The notes beneath the pieces were generated by a model. It had not been told where the DNA came from and ran no database searches. It saw only the letters and a list, made by a program, of their open reading frames with translations. Source: Lactococcus formosensis (lineage in GTDB: Bacteria > Bacillota > Bacilli > Lactobacillales > Streptococcaceae). Taken from it: DNA of 64,000 bases. This document shows positions 8,291 through 17,005 of the stretch, piece after piece (the stretch's first letter is position 1; each line of letters begins with the position of its first letter). The stretch is from the NCBI RefSeq assembly GCF_018403745.1, contig NZ_BOVP01000004.1, forward strand, positions 62,001 through 126,000. Direction: 5' to 3'. The position numbers and the translations under genes were made by a program.

Positions 8291-8806
8291 ATGGTTTCCA
8301 GAAGCTCAAAAAGAAACAAAAAAGGGTTTTTAAGAAAACTACTTGGTTTTCTTGCAGGACTTATTATTGTACTTACGCTTTTTGTCGGAGGTCTTGTTTT
8401 GCTAGGGCGTTATGCGATCGCCAATAATACGGATAATCTTCTATCGAAAATTATTCCTTACTCAGAAAGCTTGACTGATGCTTCTGGAAATATTGTTCCG
8501 GCAAGTCCTGATGATATTGTCTCTACACTGAATCAAAATGCTAGTAATATCGTGAGTCGTTCGCAAGGCTTTATTGATTCGGCCCAAGCCACAACAGATG
8601 GACAGACGTTAAAATATACAGTAAAGTCCTCTAAAATGAATGGCTTTCTATCTCACAGTATCTTAGCAACAAATGGTGATCAGATAGAAAAAGTTGCCGA
8701 TAAAGTTTTGGAATCAATGAAAGCTTCTGGGGTAAATCAACCTCAACTCGTGGTAAATCTTACAGATGACCAAGGGAAAACAATTCAAACTATTAGTTAC
8801 AAATGA
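8291..8806 (+). CDS. Membrane-anchored hypothetical protein
   Basis: A 171-residue protein with a very basic N-terminus (residues 1-15, RSSKRNKKGFLRK), one hydrophobic helix at about 17-41 and a soluble extracytoplasmic part, i.e. a signal-anchor protein. The exported part is rich in Ser/Asn/Asp and contains no cysteine or obvious catalytic motif. I do not recognise the family. The start has a strong AAGGGGGG site 5 nt upstream. It has its own terminator and no clear partner; the next gene has a separate promoter. Confidence 0.7.
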   Translation: MVSRSSKRNKKGFLRKLLGFLAGLIIVLTLFVGGLVLLGRYAIANNTDNLLSKIIPYSESLTDASGNIVPASPDDIVSTLNQNASNIVSRSQGFIDSAQATTDGQTLKYTVKSSKMNGFLSHSILATNGDQIEKVADKVLESMKASGVNQPQLVVNLTDDQGKTIQTISYK

Positions 8807-8813
8807 AAAAATC

Positions 8814-8847
8814 AAAAAGTTTCTTGACCTGAGCAAGAGGCTTTTTG
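8814..8847 (+). terminator. Terminator after the membrane-anchored hypothetical
   Basis: AAAAAGTTTCTTG pairs (two G-U) with CAAGAGGCTTTTT. Confidence 0.85.
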
Positions 8848-8862
8848 TTCTATTAAATTTTA

Positions 8863-8871
8863 TGTTATAAT
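8863..8871 (+). promoter_or_regulatory. Extended -10 promoter of the AIM24-family gene
   Basis: TGTTATAAT, with no good -35, 31 bp before the ATG. Confidence 0.5.
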
Positions 8872-8901
8872 GAGAAAAAATGAGAAAGTAGGCCCAAATT
8901 T

Positions 8902-9600
8902 ATGGAATATCAATTGAGCTCAACATCTGCTTTTCCGCTTGTACATGTTAGCTTGCAAGACAAGGAAGAAATTCAGATTGAATCAGGAGCAATGGTTTAT
9001 CATAACCCTTCAGTCACACTTGAAGGAAAGATGAACAGCAATGGAAAAGGTGGGATTGGTGGTGCCTTAAAAGCTCTGGGACGTTCAATAACAAGTGGCG
9101 AAAGTTTCTTTATCACGAAGGTTAAATCAAGCAGTGCTAATGGTCAAATTACTTTGGCTCCAGCTACTCCGGGTGCTGTAAAAGAACTTAGTATTGGTCA
9201 AGAACAATGGCGATTGAATACAGGTGCCTTTCTTGCAAGTGATGGCGATGTTCACTATACAATGGAACGACAAAAACTAAGTGGCGCTCTTCTTGGAGGA
9301 ACTGGTGGTCTCTATGTGATGGAAACACAAGGAAGCGGCCGCATGTTAGTAAATGGCTATGGCGATATTGTGGAGATTGAATTAGACGGCACAGAGGAAT
9401 ATATCGTGGATAATCATCACGTTCTTGCTTGGAGTAAAACGCTTGATTATTCAATCGAAGTCGCTTCTGGAACTTTTGGTTTTAAAACTGGTGAGGGGCT
9501 CGTCAATAAATTTAAAGGGCGTGGAAAAATTATGATTCAAAGCCGTAATATGGAGGCTTTTGCCGAGTCAATCATTCCTTTCTTACCAAGTAATGGTTAA
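8902..9600 (+). CDS. AIM24 / TIGR00266 family protein
   Basis: A 232-residue all-beta protein with the repeated features of the AIM24 (TIGR00266) family: QDKEEIQIESGAMVYHNPSV at the start, the glycine-rich centre GGIGGALKALGRSITSGESFF, and the later HHVLAWSKTLDYSIE and FKGRGKIMIQSRN segments. The fold is a double-stranded beta helix. Bacterial members have no settled function; the yeast namesake is mitochondrial. No signal peptide or membrane helix, so cytoplasmic. It converges on mntH with a shared terminator. Confidence 0.85.
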   Translation: MEYQLSSTSAFPLVHVSLQDKEEIQIESGAMVYHNPSVTLEGKMNSNGKGGIGGALKALGRSITSGESFFITKVKSSSANGQITLAPATPGAVKELSIGQEQWRLNTGAFLASDGDVHYTMERQKLSGALLGGTGGLYVMETQGSGRMLVNGYGDIVEIELDGTEEYIVDNHHVLAWSKTLDYSIEVASGTFGFKTGEGLVNKFKGRGKIMIQSRNMEAFAESIIPFLPSNG

Positions 9601-9602
9601 AT

Positions 9603-9632
9603 AAAAAAAGCTATCGGTGATAGCTTTTTTTA
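9603..9632. terminator. Bidirectional terminator between the AIM24-family gene and mntH
   Basis: A near-perfect palindrome, AAAAAGCTATC-GGT-GATAGCTTTTT, with A/T tracts on both sides serves both converging genes. Confidence 0.9.
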
Positions 9633-9635
9633 GGT

Positions 9636-11192
9636 TTATGAATCAGATAGTTTTTGGTTAAGCAGCGAAAGTTTTCTATTGCCGCGGTAGAGCTCAAAGA
9701 TGGTCCAAATGAGTAAGGCGATAACTAAAACAATAAGAAGAATTGCTGTCCCATCTGCAAGATAGGCAAGATTCTTAGGAAATAGGCTTTCAATTTGATC
9801 TGGTAGACCAATAAGATTAAGATAAGTTAACGCAATGACAGAGAACCAACCAAAGAATTGAACGATCCAATTATTTTTAAATTTGCCCATTTCATTTTTA
9901 CTATTTGTCAGCATAAGTAAGGGAATAATCGAGAAGGGCAATGCAAATGCAAGAAAGACTTGTGAATTATTCATGAGGTTGTTAATGGCTTCGTGCTGTG
10001 CTTTTAAACTGTAGCCGCGTGTCATCGTAACACAAATCAAGACAGGAACGACAGAGAGTAAGCGCGTGATGAGACGACGTGCCCACATTGGCATCCGCAT
10101 ATGGATAAAACCTTCCATAATGATCTGTCCTGTTAAAGTCCCCGTGATTGTCGAATTTTGCCCAGAAGCCAGTAAAGCTACGGCAAATAAGGTAGATAAA
10201 GCACCTGTTTTAGCAACATCCGCAAGTACACCATTGCTTAATAAATCTGGTGTCGAAAGGGCATCGTAAAGGCCAAAAAATGAAGGGTCGTCAATGACAC
10301 CTGTCTTAAATACAGCAACACCCATAATGAGCAAAAGCGAATTAACAACAAAAGCTAAACTCAATTGGATATTAGAATCCCAAGTTGAAAAACGAACAGC
10401 TCGAGCGATGTCTTTATCGTCATCGTGGTCAATTTTACGACTTTGTGAAATTGAAGAATGAAGATAGAGATTATGCGGCATAACAGTTGCTCCGATAATA
10501 CCAAGTGCCCCTGTTAAAGGTGTCATTCCTGCAATAGAAGGAGAGGTAGCGAAGGTACGTGTATTTGGAATAAAACCTTCCACAATTCCTTTCCAATCGG
10601 GATTAGATAAGGCAACTTGATAGGTGAAAATAAATAAAATCACCAAAATTAGACAGACAACGAGTGCTTCAATCTTTCTAAAACCTACTTTTGTGAGAAG
10701 CAACAATAAAAAGACATCAAAAACCGTGATAAAGACTGCTAGAATAAGCGGAATATCGAAAAGTAAATAGAGGGCGATTGCTGCACCAATAACTTCTGCA
10801 ATGTCTGTTGCCATAATTGCAAGTTCTGTAAGCACCCATAGGATGATTCCCAAAGTTTTGCTGGTTCGTGCACGGATAGCTTGGGCAAGGTCCATTTGGC
10901 TAACAATCCCGAGTTTTGCTGACATGTATTGCAGAAGCATGGCAATTAAGCTTGACATCAAAATAACAGAGATTAATAAATACTGAAAATTTTGCCCGCC
11001 TGTGATTGAGGTAGACCAGTTTCCTGGATCCATATAACCCACAGCCACTAAGGCTCCAGGTCCTGAATACGCAAGAAGTGTTCTAAAAAACCTGCCATCT
11101 TTTGGAACTTTTACTGTTCCATTAATCTCTTGAAGAGACTTTCCGTTTGTATGATAAATCAACTTATGGGGTTGATTTTTAAGATCATTCAT
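9636..11192 (-). CDS. mntH: Nramp-family Mn2+/H+ symporter MntH
   Basis: A 518-residue proton-coupled divalent metal importer of the cytoplasmic membrane, mainly for Mn2+, which lactococci need in quantity. The two metal-site helices are clear: GYMDPGNWST in helix 1 (Asp and Asn ligands) and GATVMPHNLYLHSSISQSR in helix 6. About 11 hydrophobic helices are present, with a soluble N-terminus of about 35 residues. It lies 71 bp downstream of the DtxR/MntR-type regulator in the same direction, with a 17-bp palindrome between them, so repression by Mn-loaded MntR is expected. Confidence 0.95.
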   Translation of the reverse strand: MNDLKNQPHKLIYHTNGKSLQEINGTVKVPKDGRFFRTLLAYSGPGALVAVGYMDPGNWSTSITGGQNFQYLLISVILMSSLIAMLLQYMSAKLGIVSQMDLAQAIRARTSKTLGIILWVLTELAIMATDIAEVIGAAIALYLLFDIPLILAVFITVFDVFLLLLLTKVGFRKIEALVVCLILVILFIFTYQVALSNPDWKGIVEGFIPNTRTFATSPSIAGMTPLTGALGIIGATVMPHNLYLHSSISQSRKIDHDDDKDIARAVRFSTWDSNIQLSLAFVVNSLLLIMGVAVFKTGVIDDPSFFGLYDALSTPDLLSNGVLADVAKTGALSTLFAVALLASGQNSTITGTLTGQIIMEGFIHMRMPMWARRLITRLLSVVPVLICVTMTRGYSLKAQHEAINNLMNNSQVFLAFALPFSIIPLLMLTNSKNEMGKFKNNWIVQFFGWFSVIALTYLNLIGLPDQIESLFPKNLAYLADGTAILLIVLVIALLIWTIFELYRGNRKLSLLNQKLSDS

Positions 11193-11207
11193 TTTTACCT
11201 TCTCTAA

Positions 11208-11224
11208 GTTGAACCATGTTCAAC
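11208..11224 (-). promoter_or_regulatory. Palindromic operator before mntH
   Basis: GTTGAAC-CAT-GTTCAAC, a perfect 7-bp dyad, lies 15 bp before the mntH start and just downstream of an AT-rich promoter-like stretch. Its place next to mntR makes it the likely MntR box. Confidence 0.65.
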
Positions 11225-11263
11225 ATTGTTTTTTTAATATTACTGTTATATAAGAGAAAATGT

Positions 11264-11959
11264 TCAGATGTTCTCGCTTTCTAAAGCAGAAGCGACGGTT
11301 CCAGTTCTTTGCATAAGTAAGATATTTTCTTGTAAAAATGGCGGGATAACAGAAACCTGCCCATTATCTTCTTTGAGAATAATCGATCCATCCTGAAGTC
11401 GCTCAAGAATCCGAATAAAGTGCGGTATATTGATATCTAATTTTTCAAAGAAGTCTTGTGCTGTCTCAGTTACTGTTGTGATATAGTAACTCTTGTTTTC
11501 CTCCGCCTGATTGAGCGGAATTTCTACTTTATTTTTTTCCCAAAAAACTTCCGAAGGGATGGTTGACCCATGGGGATCAACAGCAGGATAATCTAATAAA
11601 GCATAGAGATATTCAACAAGTTTTGGTGAAGAGGCGTGTTCTAAATTTTCAGCCTCTTCATGAACTTCCTCTGTAGAATAACCAAGCTTGTCAACTAGGA
11701 AACTTTCCCAAACACGGTGACTTTTAATAATAAAGCGAGCTTGGGCATTGCCTTGCTCCGATAAATTCACGCCACGATAAGGCGCATAGTCCACGAGTTG
11801 TTTTTTTGCTAATCTTTTAATCATTTCAGTCGCACTAGGGGCTGCGACAGACAATTTTTTAGCGATAAGTTGTATACTGACAGCTGAATCATCTCCCGCG
11901 CGTTCTAAGGTATAAATAGCCTTAAGATAATCCTGCTCATTTTTCGTTAATTTTAACAC
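11264..11959 (-). CDS. mntR: DtxR/MntR-family metal-dependent repressor
   Basis: A 231-residue regulator. Residues 1-70 form the DtxR winged helix (LTKNEQDYLKAIYTLE...IAKKLSVAAPSATEMIKRL), residues 70-140 the metal-binding/dimer domain with the family sequence SHRVWESFLVDKLGYSTEEVHEEAENLEHASSPKL, and residues 155-225 a FeoA/SH3-like C-terminal domain, so it is the long DtxR form rather than the short Bacillus MntR. His/Glu ligands of the dimer domain are conserved. Next to mntH it most likely senses Mn2+ and represses that transporter. Two extended -10 elements precede it. Confidence 0.9.
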   Translation of the reverse strand: MLKLTKNEQDYLKAIYTLERAGDDSAVSIQLIAKKLSVAAPSATEMIKRLAKKQLVDYAPYRGVNLSEQGNAQARFIIKSHRVWESFLVDKLGYSTEEVHEEAENLEHASSPKLVEYLYALLDYPAVDPHGSTIPSEVFWEKNKVEIPLNQAEENKSYYITTVTETAQDFFEKLDINIPHFIRILERLQDGSIILKEDNGQVSVIPPFLQENILLMQRTGTVASALESENI

Positions 11960-11975
11960 CTGAGTTTCTCCTTAT

Positions 11976-11998
11976 ATTATAACACCAATATTATAGCA
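11976..11998 (-). promoter_or_regulatory. Tandem extended -10 elements upstream of mntR
   Basis: On the - strand TGCTATAAT (11990-11998) is followed after 5 bp by TGTTATAAT (11976-11984). Two extended -10 boxes 14 bp apart suggest alternative starts. Confidence 0.5.
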
Positions 11999-12060
11999 CG
12001 TCCTTAATTATATTTCAATAAAATAAGGGTCGCCTAATGAAAGGGGCTATAGTATGAGAT

Positions 12061-12093
12061 AAAAGCCACAAATTAAGGGATTTGTGGCTTTTA
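12061..12093 (-). terminator. Terminator after the gntR-family gene
   Basis: AAAGCCACAAAT/ATTTGTGGCTTT stem; on the - strand it is followed by TTTTAT. Confidence 0.85.
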
Positions 12094-12101
12094 TTATAGT
12101 T

Positions 12102-12815
12102 TTAGTTCTTTTTGAGATGGATATCAAGAGCAAACTTCGTTTGGTTACTAATAAAGTATGACTTAGAGAATTCAAAAGCATGCCCTTTTTGGTCATATGC
12201 TGTTTGCTCAATGACGAGCACAGGAGACTTGCAATCAATTTCCAGGTTTGTGCTCACTTCCTCGGTAGCTTGGTCGGCATAAATGACACGTTTAGCATCT
12301 ACTAACTGTAGCTTAGCTTCCTGTCCTAGGTAGTCATAGACAGATCCTTCTAGAATTTCCTCTGTGATAGGAGCGATGTAACTTGGCATGACAACATGTT
12401 CAAAACTATAGGCTTTTCCATTCAAAATACGAAGACGTTTAAATTCATAAACTGGATCCGTTTTATTCAGAAGAAGGTGTTTTTGCTCTTCAGTTGATGG
12501 TAAGCGTGCATCAAAAAAGAGAATTTTACTTTTAATTTCTTGATCACGATGCGAATAAGTTACACCAATTGGTAAGTCTAAAGGCAGAAGTTCTGTTGTT
12601 TCTTCAACTCTTGGACGAATATAAGTTCCGGAGCCTTGTTTGCTAAAGATTAAGCCTTCGTTTTCGAGTAAGGTGAGGGATTTTTTTAAAGTAATACGTG
12701 ACACATTATACTTTTCAGCAAAAAACTCTTGCGTAGGAAGAAGAGTCCCCGCACGATAATGATTAGTCAGTATATCACGTTTAATATCAGCGTAAATTTC
12801 ACGGTATTTGTACAA
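12102..12815 (-). CDS. GntR/HutC-family regulator of the glycan operon
   Basis: A 237-residue repressor: GntR winged helix at residues 1-68 (YADIKRDILTNHYRAGTLLPTQEFFAEKYNVSRITLKKSLTLLENEGLIFSKQGSGTYI) and a UTRA effector domain at about 85-235. HutC/UTRA regulators usually sense a sugar or sugar phosphate of the pathway they control. It is transcribed divergently from the PTS/mannosidase operon, and the shared 178-bp gap carries several TTGTNTA repeats. Translation appears to begin at TTG (12813-12815), with GAGG 9 nt upstream; no ATG start fits. Confidence 0.9.
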   Translation of the reverse strand: MYKYREIYADIKRDILTNHYRAGTLLPTQEFFAEKYNVSRITLKKSLTLLENEGLIFSKQGSGTYIRPRVEETTELLPLDLPIGVTYSHRDQEIKSKILFFDARLPSTEEQKHLLLNKTDPVYEFKRLRILNGKAYSFEHVVMPSYIAPITEEILEGSVYDYLGQEAKLQLVDAKRVIYADQATEEVSTNLEIDCKSPVLVIEQTAYDQKGHAFEFSKSYFISNQTKFALDIHLKKN

Positions 12816-12912
12816 TTTGTATACCTCGATTTTTATGATTTGTGTATATATTATATAACATTTTATATAATTTGTCTACATTAATTTTATATTCATCTTT
12901 ACAAATTTTAAA
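12809..12912. promoter_or_regulatory. Cluster of probable GntR operator half-sites
   Basis: TTGTACAA (12809-12816, a perfect palindrome over the gntR start codon), TTGTATAC (12817-12824), TTGTGTATA (about 12839) and TTGTCTACA (about 12872) are spread across the divergent control region, with TTGTATATA repeated at the operon -10. The spacing suggests several repressor sites. Confidence 0.4.
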
Positions 12913-12926
12913 AAATTGTATATAAT
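12898..12926 (+). promoter_or_regulatory. Promoter of the PTS/mannosidase operon
   Basis: TTTACA (12898-12903), 17-bp spacer, TATAAT (12921-12926). Confidence 0.75.
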
Positions 12927-12932
12927 GAAAAA

Positions 12933-12966
12933 CGGAAGCGGTTTCTTTTTGGTGGAAGTGGCTTCT
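12933..12966 (+). promoter_or_regulatory. Two cre-like dyads at the transcription start
   Basis: GGAAGCGGTTTCT (12934-12946) and GGAAGTGGCTTCT (12954-12966) are near-identical dyads exactly 20 bp apart. The first, read on the - strand (AGAAACCGCTTCCG), matches the CcpA site core GAAANCGNTTNC. It begins at the predicted +1, so binding would block transcription. Confidence 0.5.
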
Positions 12967-12993
12967 AAAAAAAAGAAAAAGGAAGTGCGTATT

Positions 12994-14334
12994 ATGAAAA
13001 TTGATGTGCAGAAGTTTCAAGAACCATTACTAAAAGTATCTGCTTGGGTGGAGCGGAATACAATTTTACAAGCAATTAAAAATGCTTTCGTAAGGACAAT
13101 ACCGTTCACGGTTGTAGGTTCCTTCTCTAATCTTATCAAAATGCAGCTGGATGCCCTTATTAAAAACCAAGATATTCATAATGCTTTATTGACGAATATT
13201 AGTAATCTATTTGGTTATATTGGAAATGCTACTTTGGGCATTGTTGCGCTAATTGTGGTCTTTTCTTCAGCATATTCTTATGCTTTCGAGCTAAAAAGAA
13301 ATGAAAAAAATAGTCAACTTAATCCAATAATTGCAACTTTGCTTGCTTTTGCAGCATATTTTGTGATGGTTCCTAATAATGTCAATTACTTGGATCCTAA
13401 AGCAGATATTATTGAAGGATTTTCAACATCATTTTTCAGCTATGAAGGGATGTTTACTGCCCTCATTGTTGGACTAATTGCTGTGGCTTTGTTTGCACGG
13501 TTTACGCGTAGTAAATTTACAATCAAAATGCCCGGTAATGTCCCACAAAATGTATTTGATTCTTTCTTCTCGTTAATCCCAATCAGTGGTGTACTCTTAA
13601 TCTTTGGTGCAATTCGAATTGCTTTACAATCATTGGGCTATGTTTCTTTACTGCAAATGATTTCTGAAGTGCTTATCAAGCCTTTATTGACAGTTGGTAC
13701 TGGTTTACCCGCTATTCTCATCGTTATTTTACTCCAACAAATCTTATGGTTTCTTGGTCTTCACGGCTTCAATATCGTTTGGGGTGTCGTGTCAGCATTC
13801 TGGCTCCCTATTTTCTTAGAAAATGTAGCAAAATTTGCTGAGACACAAAGCTTTGCTGACATTTCTATTGCACCAAATACAATGACCAACGTCTATGCCA
13901 TGATTGGTGGTTCAGGTGCTACCTTTGGTTTAATTATCGCAATGCTTATCTTTACGAAAAAAGGTGAAAAAGAACGTGAAGTTGCAAAACTTGCTTTAAT
14001 CCCAGGATGCTTTGGTATAAATGAACCTGTCATCTTTGGACTTCCCATCGTTCTTAATCCATTAATGTTTATTCCTTGGGTCCTTGTACCAATGATTAAT
14101 GCTGTTATCGCTTATGTTGTAACATCTATCGGTTGGGTTGTTCCTCTCGTTGTCCTTAATTCAGGAAATGAACCTATCTTTATCAGTACATGGGTTTTAG
14201 GAGCCTTTCATATTAGTCCAGTTATACTGACCCTTGTTTTGGTTGTGTTAGACATTGTTTTATATGCTCCATTTGTGATTCTTAACCAGAAACAAGAACG
14301 TGCTGAACAAGCAGCATTGGTCAGTGCAGAATAG
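12994..14334 (+). CDS. PTS EIIC permease, cellobiose/lichenan family
   Basis: A 446-residue membrane component of the lactose/cellobiose-type phosphotransferase system. The functional sites of CelB/ChbC-type EIIC are intact: the GLHGFN histidine (His257) and INEPVIFGLPIVLNP, with the key Glu344. About ten helices. The ATG at 12994, preceded by AAGGAAG, is chosen over an upstream in-frame ATG inside the promoter and cre-like region. No EIIA or EIIB gene is nearby, so it must borrow them, plausibly a PtcBA-type pair elsewhere as L. lactis does for several EIIC proteins. Being first in an operon of mannosidases suggests it imports a small mannose-containing oligosaccharide. Confidence 0.88.
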   Translation: MKIDVQKFQEPLLKVSAWVERNTILQAIKNAFVRTIPFTVVGSFSNLIKMQLDALIKNQDIHNALLTNISNLFGYIGNATLGIVALIVVFSSAYSYAFELKRNEKNSQLNPIIATLLAFAAYFVMVPNNVNYLDPKADIIEGFSTSFFSYEGMFTALIVGLIAVALFARFTRSKFTIKMPGNVPQNVFDSFFSLIPISGVLLIFGAIRIALQSLGYVSLLQMISEVLIKPLLTVGTGLPAILIVILLQQILWFLGLHGFNIVWGVVSAFWLPIFLENVAKFAETQSFADISIAPNTMTNVYAMIGGSGATFGLIIAMLIFTKKGEKEREVAKLALIPGCFGINEPVIFGLPIVLNPLMFIPWVLVPMINAVIAYVVTSIGWVVPLVVLNSGNEPIFISTWVLGAFHISPVILTLVLVVLDIVLYAPFVILNQKQERAEQAALVSAE

Positions 14335-14364
14335 AATTTAAATAAGAAATAGAGGAAAATACCC

Positions 14365-16989
14365 ATGAAAAAAGTATATACTGTTGCACATACCCACTGG
14401 GATTTTGAATGGTATTTTACGAGACAAGAAGCACGTGTGCAATTTATTTTTCACATGGATGAGGTTCTAGAAGCTTTGGAAAGCAACCAGTTAGATTTCT
14501 ATACTTTAGATGGACAAATGTCAATTATTGAAGATTATCTCAGTCTCTTTCCTGAAAAAGAAAAGCAGCTGAAAAAATTTGTCCAGGCGGGCAGACTCTT
14601 TGTTGGACCTTGGTTTACACAAATCGATGAAATGACAACTTCTGGGGAATCAATAGTGAGAAATCTACGCATTGGTATTCGTGAAGCAGAAGAACTAGGT
14701 AGTGCGATGAGAATTGGCTACTTGCCAGATTCTTTTGGTCAAAGTCAAGACATGCCGAAAATCTATCATGGCTTTGATATCCAACATGCCCTTTTTTGGC
14801 GCGGGATGCCGAATGAAGCGAACACGCGCTACTTTTATTGGTCAAGTAATGATGGTTCAAAAGTACTGACAGCCAATATTAAAAATGGTTACTATGCGGG
14901 AGTTGATTTAGTAGAAAAGAATGATTTTTCAGACCTTGTTGAAAGAATATCAACACATACAAGTAGCAATGCACATCTTTTACCGGTGGGAGGAGATCAG
15001 CGTGCAGTTGATTTTAATTTAAAAACAAGGATCGATAAGGCAAATCAAGAAATTGAAGACTCAACAGAGTTTATTGAAAGTAACTATCCGCAATTTTTCA
15101 AGGCACTCGAAAAAGAAGCTCAAGAATTTCTTGATATCAAAGGAGAGTTTATTGAGCCAACAGATTCCAAAATTCACCGTGGTATCTATTCATCACGCTA
15201 TGATTTAAAGCAAGTCTATGATCAGATTGAGCGTTTGTTAACTTATCAGTTAGAGCCAATGTCAGTGTTAGCTGCACGTTATGGTATCTCTGTGAAACAA
15301 GGTCTAATAGATAGCTTATGGAAGATAGTAAGCCGAGGTCAAGCACACGATAGTGCTGGCGGGTGTAACAGTGACAAAACTAATCGTGATATCTATATGC
15401 GGGGCATAAATGGACTACAGGAAGCTCAGTCTTGTATGGACTACCTGCTCAGAAAATTAAGTATTTCACTAAATAGGAATCAAGAAGACAGGCTTTTCAT
15501 GTGGAATCCCCTTCCGTTTGAGCTTAAAGTGATAAAGAAAGTCAAACTTTCTACAGCAAATAAACATTTCTCACTTGCTGATGATAAAGGAGAAAAAATA
15601 TCTTTTGAACTTATTGAGCAAGAAATGGAAAATGCAGCATTGCTTCGCAGAAACCCCAAAGAAATGCTTGATGAACGTTATTATGTCAGTACCATTGCAG
15701 TAGAATGCATGTTACCAGCTATGGGGTATGTACATTACCACGTCATTGATGAGAAAGAAAATCCCAAAACACTAGTCAACGCAGACAGTATTGAAAATGA
15801 TTTTTATAAGATTGAGTTTACAGATGGGAACTTCAATCTTTATCTTAAGAAAAACAGTAAAGAATACTTAGACTTTCTCTCTTTTGAAGATGGGGGAGAT
15901 GAAGGGGATACCTACGATTATTCTCCAGCATTTGATGACTGGATTTTAAACCTGAACTTTAAAAACAGTCACACTTCTCGCGTGGAGCAAGGAGAATTTC
16001 TAAGTCGAATCATTGTAGAAGGTGAATGGGAGCTTCCATATGATCTGGCATCGCGGAAAGACAAAAAACGCGATGGGGTAGTCAGCTATGCCTTAACTTT
16101 GGAAATCAATAAGCAGGATAATCGTCTTTATCTCAGCCTAAATGTGAATAATCAAGTTCTAGACCATCGCTTGCGCTTAGTGCTTAAAACAGATGTAGAG
16201 TCTGAGTTTTCAACTAGCGATACTCCTTTTGGTATCATTGATCGACCGATTGAAGAAAAGTATCTGAAAGACTGGCAAGCAAGAGGCTACAAAGAAGAAC
16301 CTACAAGTATGCGACCGATGATTCACTTCGCCAATCTGCATGATGCGAAGACAAGCTGGAGTTTTCTCAGCAAAGGAACAAAGGATTTTCAAGTATTGAA
16401 TAAGGACCAACAGGAGCTTGCCATTACGGTATTTAGGGGTGTTGGCTACCTAGGAAGACCAGATACAAAAAGACGTCCAGGCGATGCTTCTGGTTTGCAA
16501 ACTAGAGAAGTTGAAACGCCTGATAGCCAACTTCTAGGAGATGTTTTCTTCGAAGGAAATATCGTCATTGATACTGATTTTGATGCTGTGTCTCTCCAAA
16601 ACCAGTATCTACTTACAACACAAGAAGATATATATTACCAAACACAGACGATCAATCGCTTCAGCACACCAATCGAATATTTCCCCATAAATAAGAAAAA
16701 CATCGACTTAAAACCATTACGAATGATAGCTTTAGAAAATATTGGAGTTATCTTTAGCAGTATGGAAGCCAGCAGCGATCAAACAGGTATACAACTACGG
16801 TTATATAATCCCCAAGACACTTCCCAAAAGATGCCAGGAATTATCAAACTTCAAGAGCCTGCGGCTATCAAGCTGTTAAACTTAGAAGGAAAAATTATTG
16901 ATAGTTTGGAAAATTCTGTAGAAGAACTTTCAATGGCAGAATTTAGGCCAGGAGAAATTAGAACTTATGGTATCTTTTTCAAAAAATAG
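14365..16989 (+). CDS. GH38 alpha-mannosidase, cytoplasmic
   Basis: An 874-residue zinc glycosidase. The GH38 zinc/catalytic set is present: AHTHWDFEWY near the N-terminus (His11, Asp13), the nucleophile in YLPDSFGQSQ (Asp122), and QAHDSAGG (His328, Asp329). The middle and C-terminal beta domains (about 400-870) complete the usual length. No signal peptide, so it acts on imported sugar. Bacterial homologues trim alpha-1,3 (or 1,2) mannose. Linked by 30 bp to the EIIC upstream, and its end overlaps the ribosome-binding site of the GH125 gene, so translation is coupled. Confidence 0.92.
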   Translation: MKKVYTVAHTHWDFEWYFTRQEARVQFIFHMDEVLEALESNQLDFYTLDGQMSIIEDYLSLFPEKEKQLKKFVQAGRLFVGPWFTQIDEMTTSGESIVRNLRIGIREAEELGSAMRIGYLPDSFGQSQDMPKIYHGFDIQHALFWRGMPNEANTRYFYWSSNDGSKVLTANIKNGYYAGVDLVEKNDFSDLVERISTHTSSNAHLLPVGGDQRAVDFNLKTRIDKANQEIEDSTEFIESNYPQFFKALEKEAQEFLDIKGEFIEPTDSKIHRGIYSSRYDLKQVYDQIERLLTYQLEPMSVLAARYGISVKQGLIDSLWKIVSRGQAHDSAGGCNSDKTNRDIYMRGINGLQEAQSCMDYLLRKLSISLNRNQEDRLFMWNPLPFELKVIKKVKLSTANKHFSLADDKGEKISFELIEQEMENAALLRRNPKEMLDERYYVSTIAVECMLPAMGYVHYHVIDEKENPKTLVNADSIENDFYKIEFTDGNFNLYLKKNSKEYLDFLSFEDGGDEGDTYDYSPAFDDWILNLNFKNSHTSRVEQGEFLSRIIVEGEWELPYDLASRKDKKRDGVVSYALTLEINKQDNRLYLSLNVNNQVLDHRLRLVLKTDVESEFSTSDTPFGIIDRPIEEKYLKDWQARGYKEEPTSMRPMIHFANLHDAKTSWSFLSKGTKDFQVLNKDQQELAITVFRGVGYLGRPDTKRRPGDASGLQTREVETPDSQLLGDVFFEGNIVIDTDFDAVSLQNQYLLTTQEDIYYQTQTINRFSTPIEYFPINKKNIDLKPLRMIALENIGVIFSSMEASSDQTGIQLRLYNPQDTSQKMPGIIKLQEPAAIKLLNLEGKIIDSLENSVEELSMAEFRPGEIRTYGIFFKK

Positions 16990-17005
16990 TAGGAGGACAA
17001 AGGAG

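Noticed and set aside
12916-12993. Earlier in-frame ATG for the PTS EIIC gene
   Set aside because: It overlaps the -10 and both cre-like dyads and would add a Lys-rich 26-residue N-terminus foreign to the family; ATG 12994 has the ribosome-binding site.
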